A stretch of 13,529 nucleotides of DNA from an uncultured Burkholderiales bacterium. GTDB taxonomy: Bacteria; Pseudomonadota; Gammaproteobacteria; Burkholderiales; Burkholderiaceae_E. The notes beneath the pieces are model-generated. The model saw only the letters and a list, made by a program, of their open reading frames with translations. It was not told the DNA's origin and did not search any database. The stretch covers positions 1 to 13,529 of the forward strand of contig CAIUGQ010000176.1 in assembly GCA_903898725.1 (NCBI GenBank), given 5' to 3'. Of this stretch, positions 12,878 to 13,529 are shown one piece after another (the stretch's first letter is position 1; each line of letters starts with the position of its first letter). The translations under genes and the position numbers were made by a program.

Positions 12878-13529
12878 ATGACGCTCGTCTTCGACGTGCG
12901 GACCTTGTTCTACGTCGGGTCCCTGACCGCGCTCGCCTGCTCGCTGATGCTGTGGCAGAGCCGGGACCTGCACGCCCCGTCCGCCGCCGCGCTGCGCTGG
13001 GCGGCCAGCTCACAGCTGATGTTCGGCGCGGCGATGGCCGGCATCTCGCTGCGCGGCGCGATCCCGGACCTGCTCTCGTATCAGATCGCGAACACCCTGG
13101 GCACGGCGGCCGCCGCGGTCGCCTACGAGAGCGTGCGGCGCCTCGTCGGCGCGCGTCCGCTGCCCTGGCTGACGGCGCTCGTGACCGCGGGGCTGCTCGC
13201 GATCAACCTCGCACTCGGCGACGATCCGGCGCGCCTTGCAGCACGCCTGTACATCAATGCAACGATGCACGCGATCTTCGCGACGGCCGCGGTGCCGCTG
13301 CTGCTCGGCCGACTTCGACAGGGCGACGATGCACCGCGCCCGCTGCGCTGGGCGACCGGATTCATGGTGGCATTCGCCATCGCACACCTGTTCAGGATGG
13401 CGGTGACCGCGACGTCCGGCGTTCGGGTCACGATGACCGGCATGGTGGAGGGTCCGCTGCAGATGCTGATGCCATCGGTGTTCGCGCTCGCGCCGATGAC
13501 CTACGCGATGATCCTGATCGGCCTGGTCA
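12878..13529 (+). CDS. Membrane sensor N-terminus, probable diguanylate cyclase (cut by right edge)
   Basis: The first 217 residues of a protein that runs off the window without a stop. It has about seven membrane segments (roughly 10-27, 43-60, 66-90, 96-113, 124-145, 157-176 and 196-217). The opening Asp-Val-Arg-Thr-Leu-Phe, the Leu-Arg-Gly-Ala-Ile-Pro-Asp-Leu-Leu-Ser near 58-67, the Asn-Thr-Leu-Gly and the Tyr-Glu-Ser-Val-Arg-Arg-Leu-Val-Gly-Ala-Arg-Pro near 83-94 follow the pattern of the membrane sensor found before GGDEF domains in betaproteobacteria. The catalytic domain would be to the right, so c-di-GMP synthesis is a family-based expectation; a histidine kinase is the main alternative. 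The ATG at 12878 has no strong binding site; the ATG eight bases earlier meets a stop at once. Confidence 0.75.
   Translation, partial: MTLVFDVRTLFYVGSLTALACSLMLWQSRDLHAPSAAALRWAASSQLMFGAAMAGISLRGAIPDLLSYQIANTLGTAAAAVAYESVRRLVGARPLPWLTALVTAGLLAINLALGDDPARLAARLYINATMHAIFATAAVPLLLGRLRQGDDAPRPLRWATGFMVAFAIAHLFRMAVTATSGVRVTMTGMVEGPLQMLMPSVFALAPMTYAMILIGLV

Noticed and set aside
12450..13013. Longer 187-residue form of the biotin carrier
   Set aside because: The added N-terminus is Arg/Gly-rich without domain, while the ATG at 12662 has a good ribosome binding site and gives a standard carrier domain.

Overview
The window is a very GC-rich stretch of bacterial chromosome (by eye about 70% G+C, with strong G/C third positions in the real frames). 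Gene content and style suggest a proteobacterium, most likely a betaproteobacterium of the Burkholderiales. That placement is inference from sequence style; no marker gene is present. I see no rRNA, tRNA, CRISPR array, transposase or phage gene.

Layout, left to right. (1) 1-1558: a promoter region with two copies of a 13-bp palindrome of the type TetR-family repressors bind, then a compact + strand run of three membrane-protein genes: a 42-residue peptide, an ABA4-like protein, and an uncharacterised polytopic protein. (2) 1693-2631: a cytosolic LuxR-type regulator with a PAS-like sensor region and a long Pro/Ala-rich tail. (3) 2711-7924: a three-gene - strand operon. In transcription order it encodes a class III nucleotide cyclase with TolB-like and TPR domains, a soluble PAP2/vanadium-haloperoxidase-fold protein that begins with (Gly-Ile-Asn)n repeats, and a large leaderless subtilisin-family protease. 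Divergent from it (8089-8748) is a Crp-type regulator that keeps the cAMP-binding cassette and a CRP-like recognition helix. (4) 8723-11283: a two-gene - strand unit, a sugar C-methyltransferase followed by an NAD(P)-dependent oxidoreductase with a SAF domain, overlapping by TTGA. (5) 11523-12374: an SDR oxidoreductase; 12450-12662: an orphan 70-residue biotin carrier protein; 12878 to the right edge: the membrane N-terminus of what looks like a diguanylate cyclase.

The most interesting part is 2711-8748. A cyclase, a Crp-like receptor, an acid-phosphatase/haloperoxidase-fold enzyme with a repeat tail, and a protease with no export signal sit together and appear co-regulated. The catalytic residues I checked are all present. 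The simplest reading is that the cyclase makes cAMP, the divergent Crp homologue senses it and controls the intergenic region, and the PAP2-fold protein and protease are co-produced effectors whose expression is translationally coupled. I cannot assign the overall job. I do not recognise this gene set as a described system and regard it as a candidate one.
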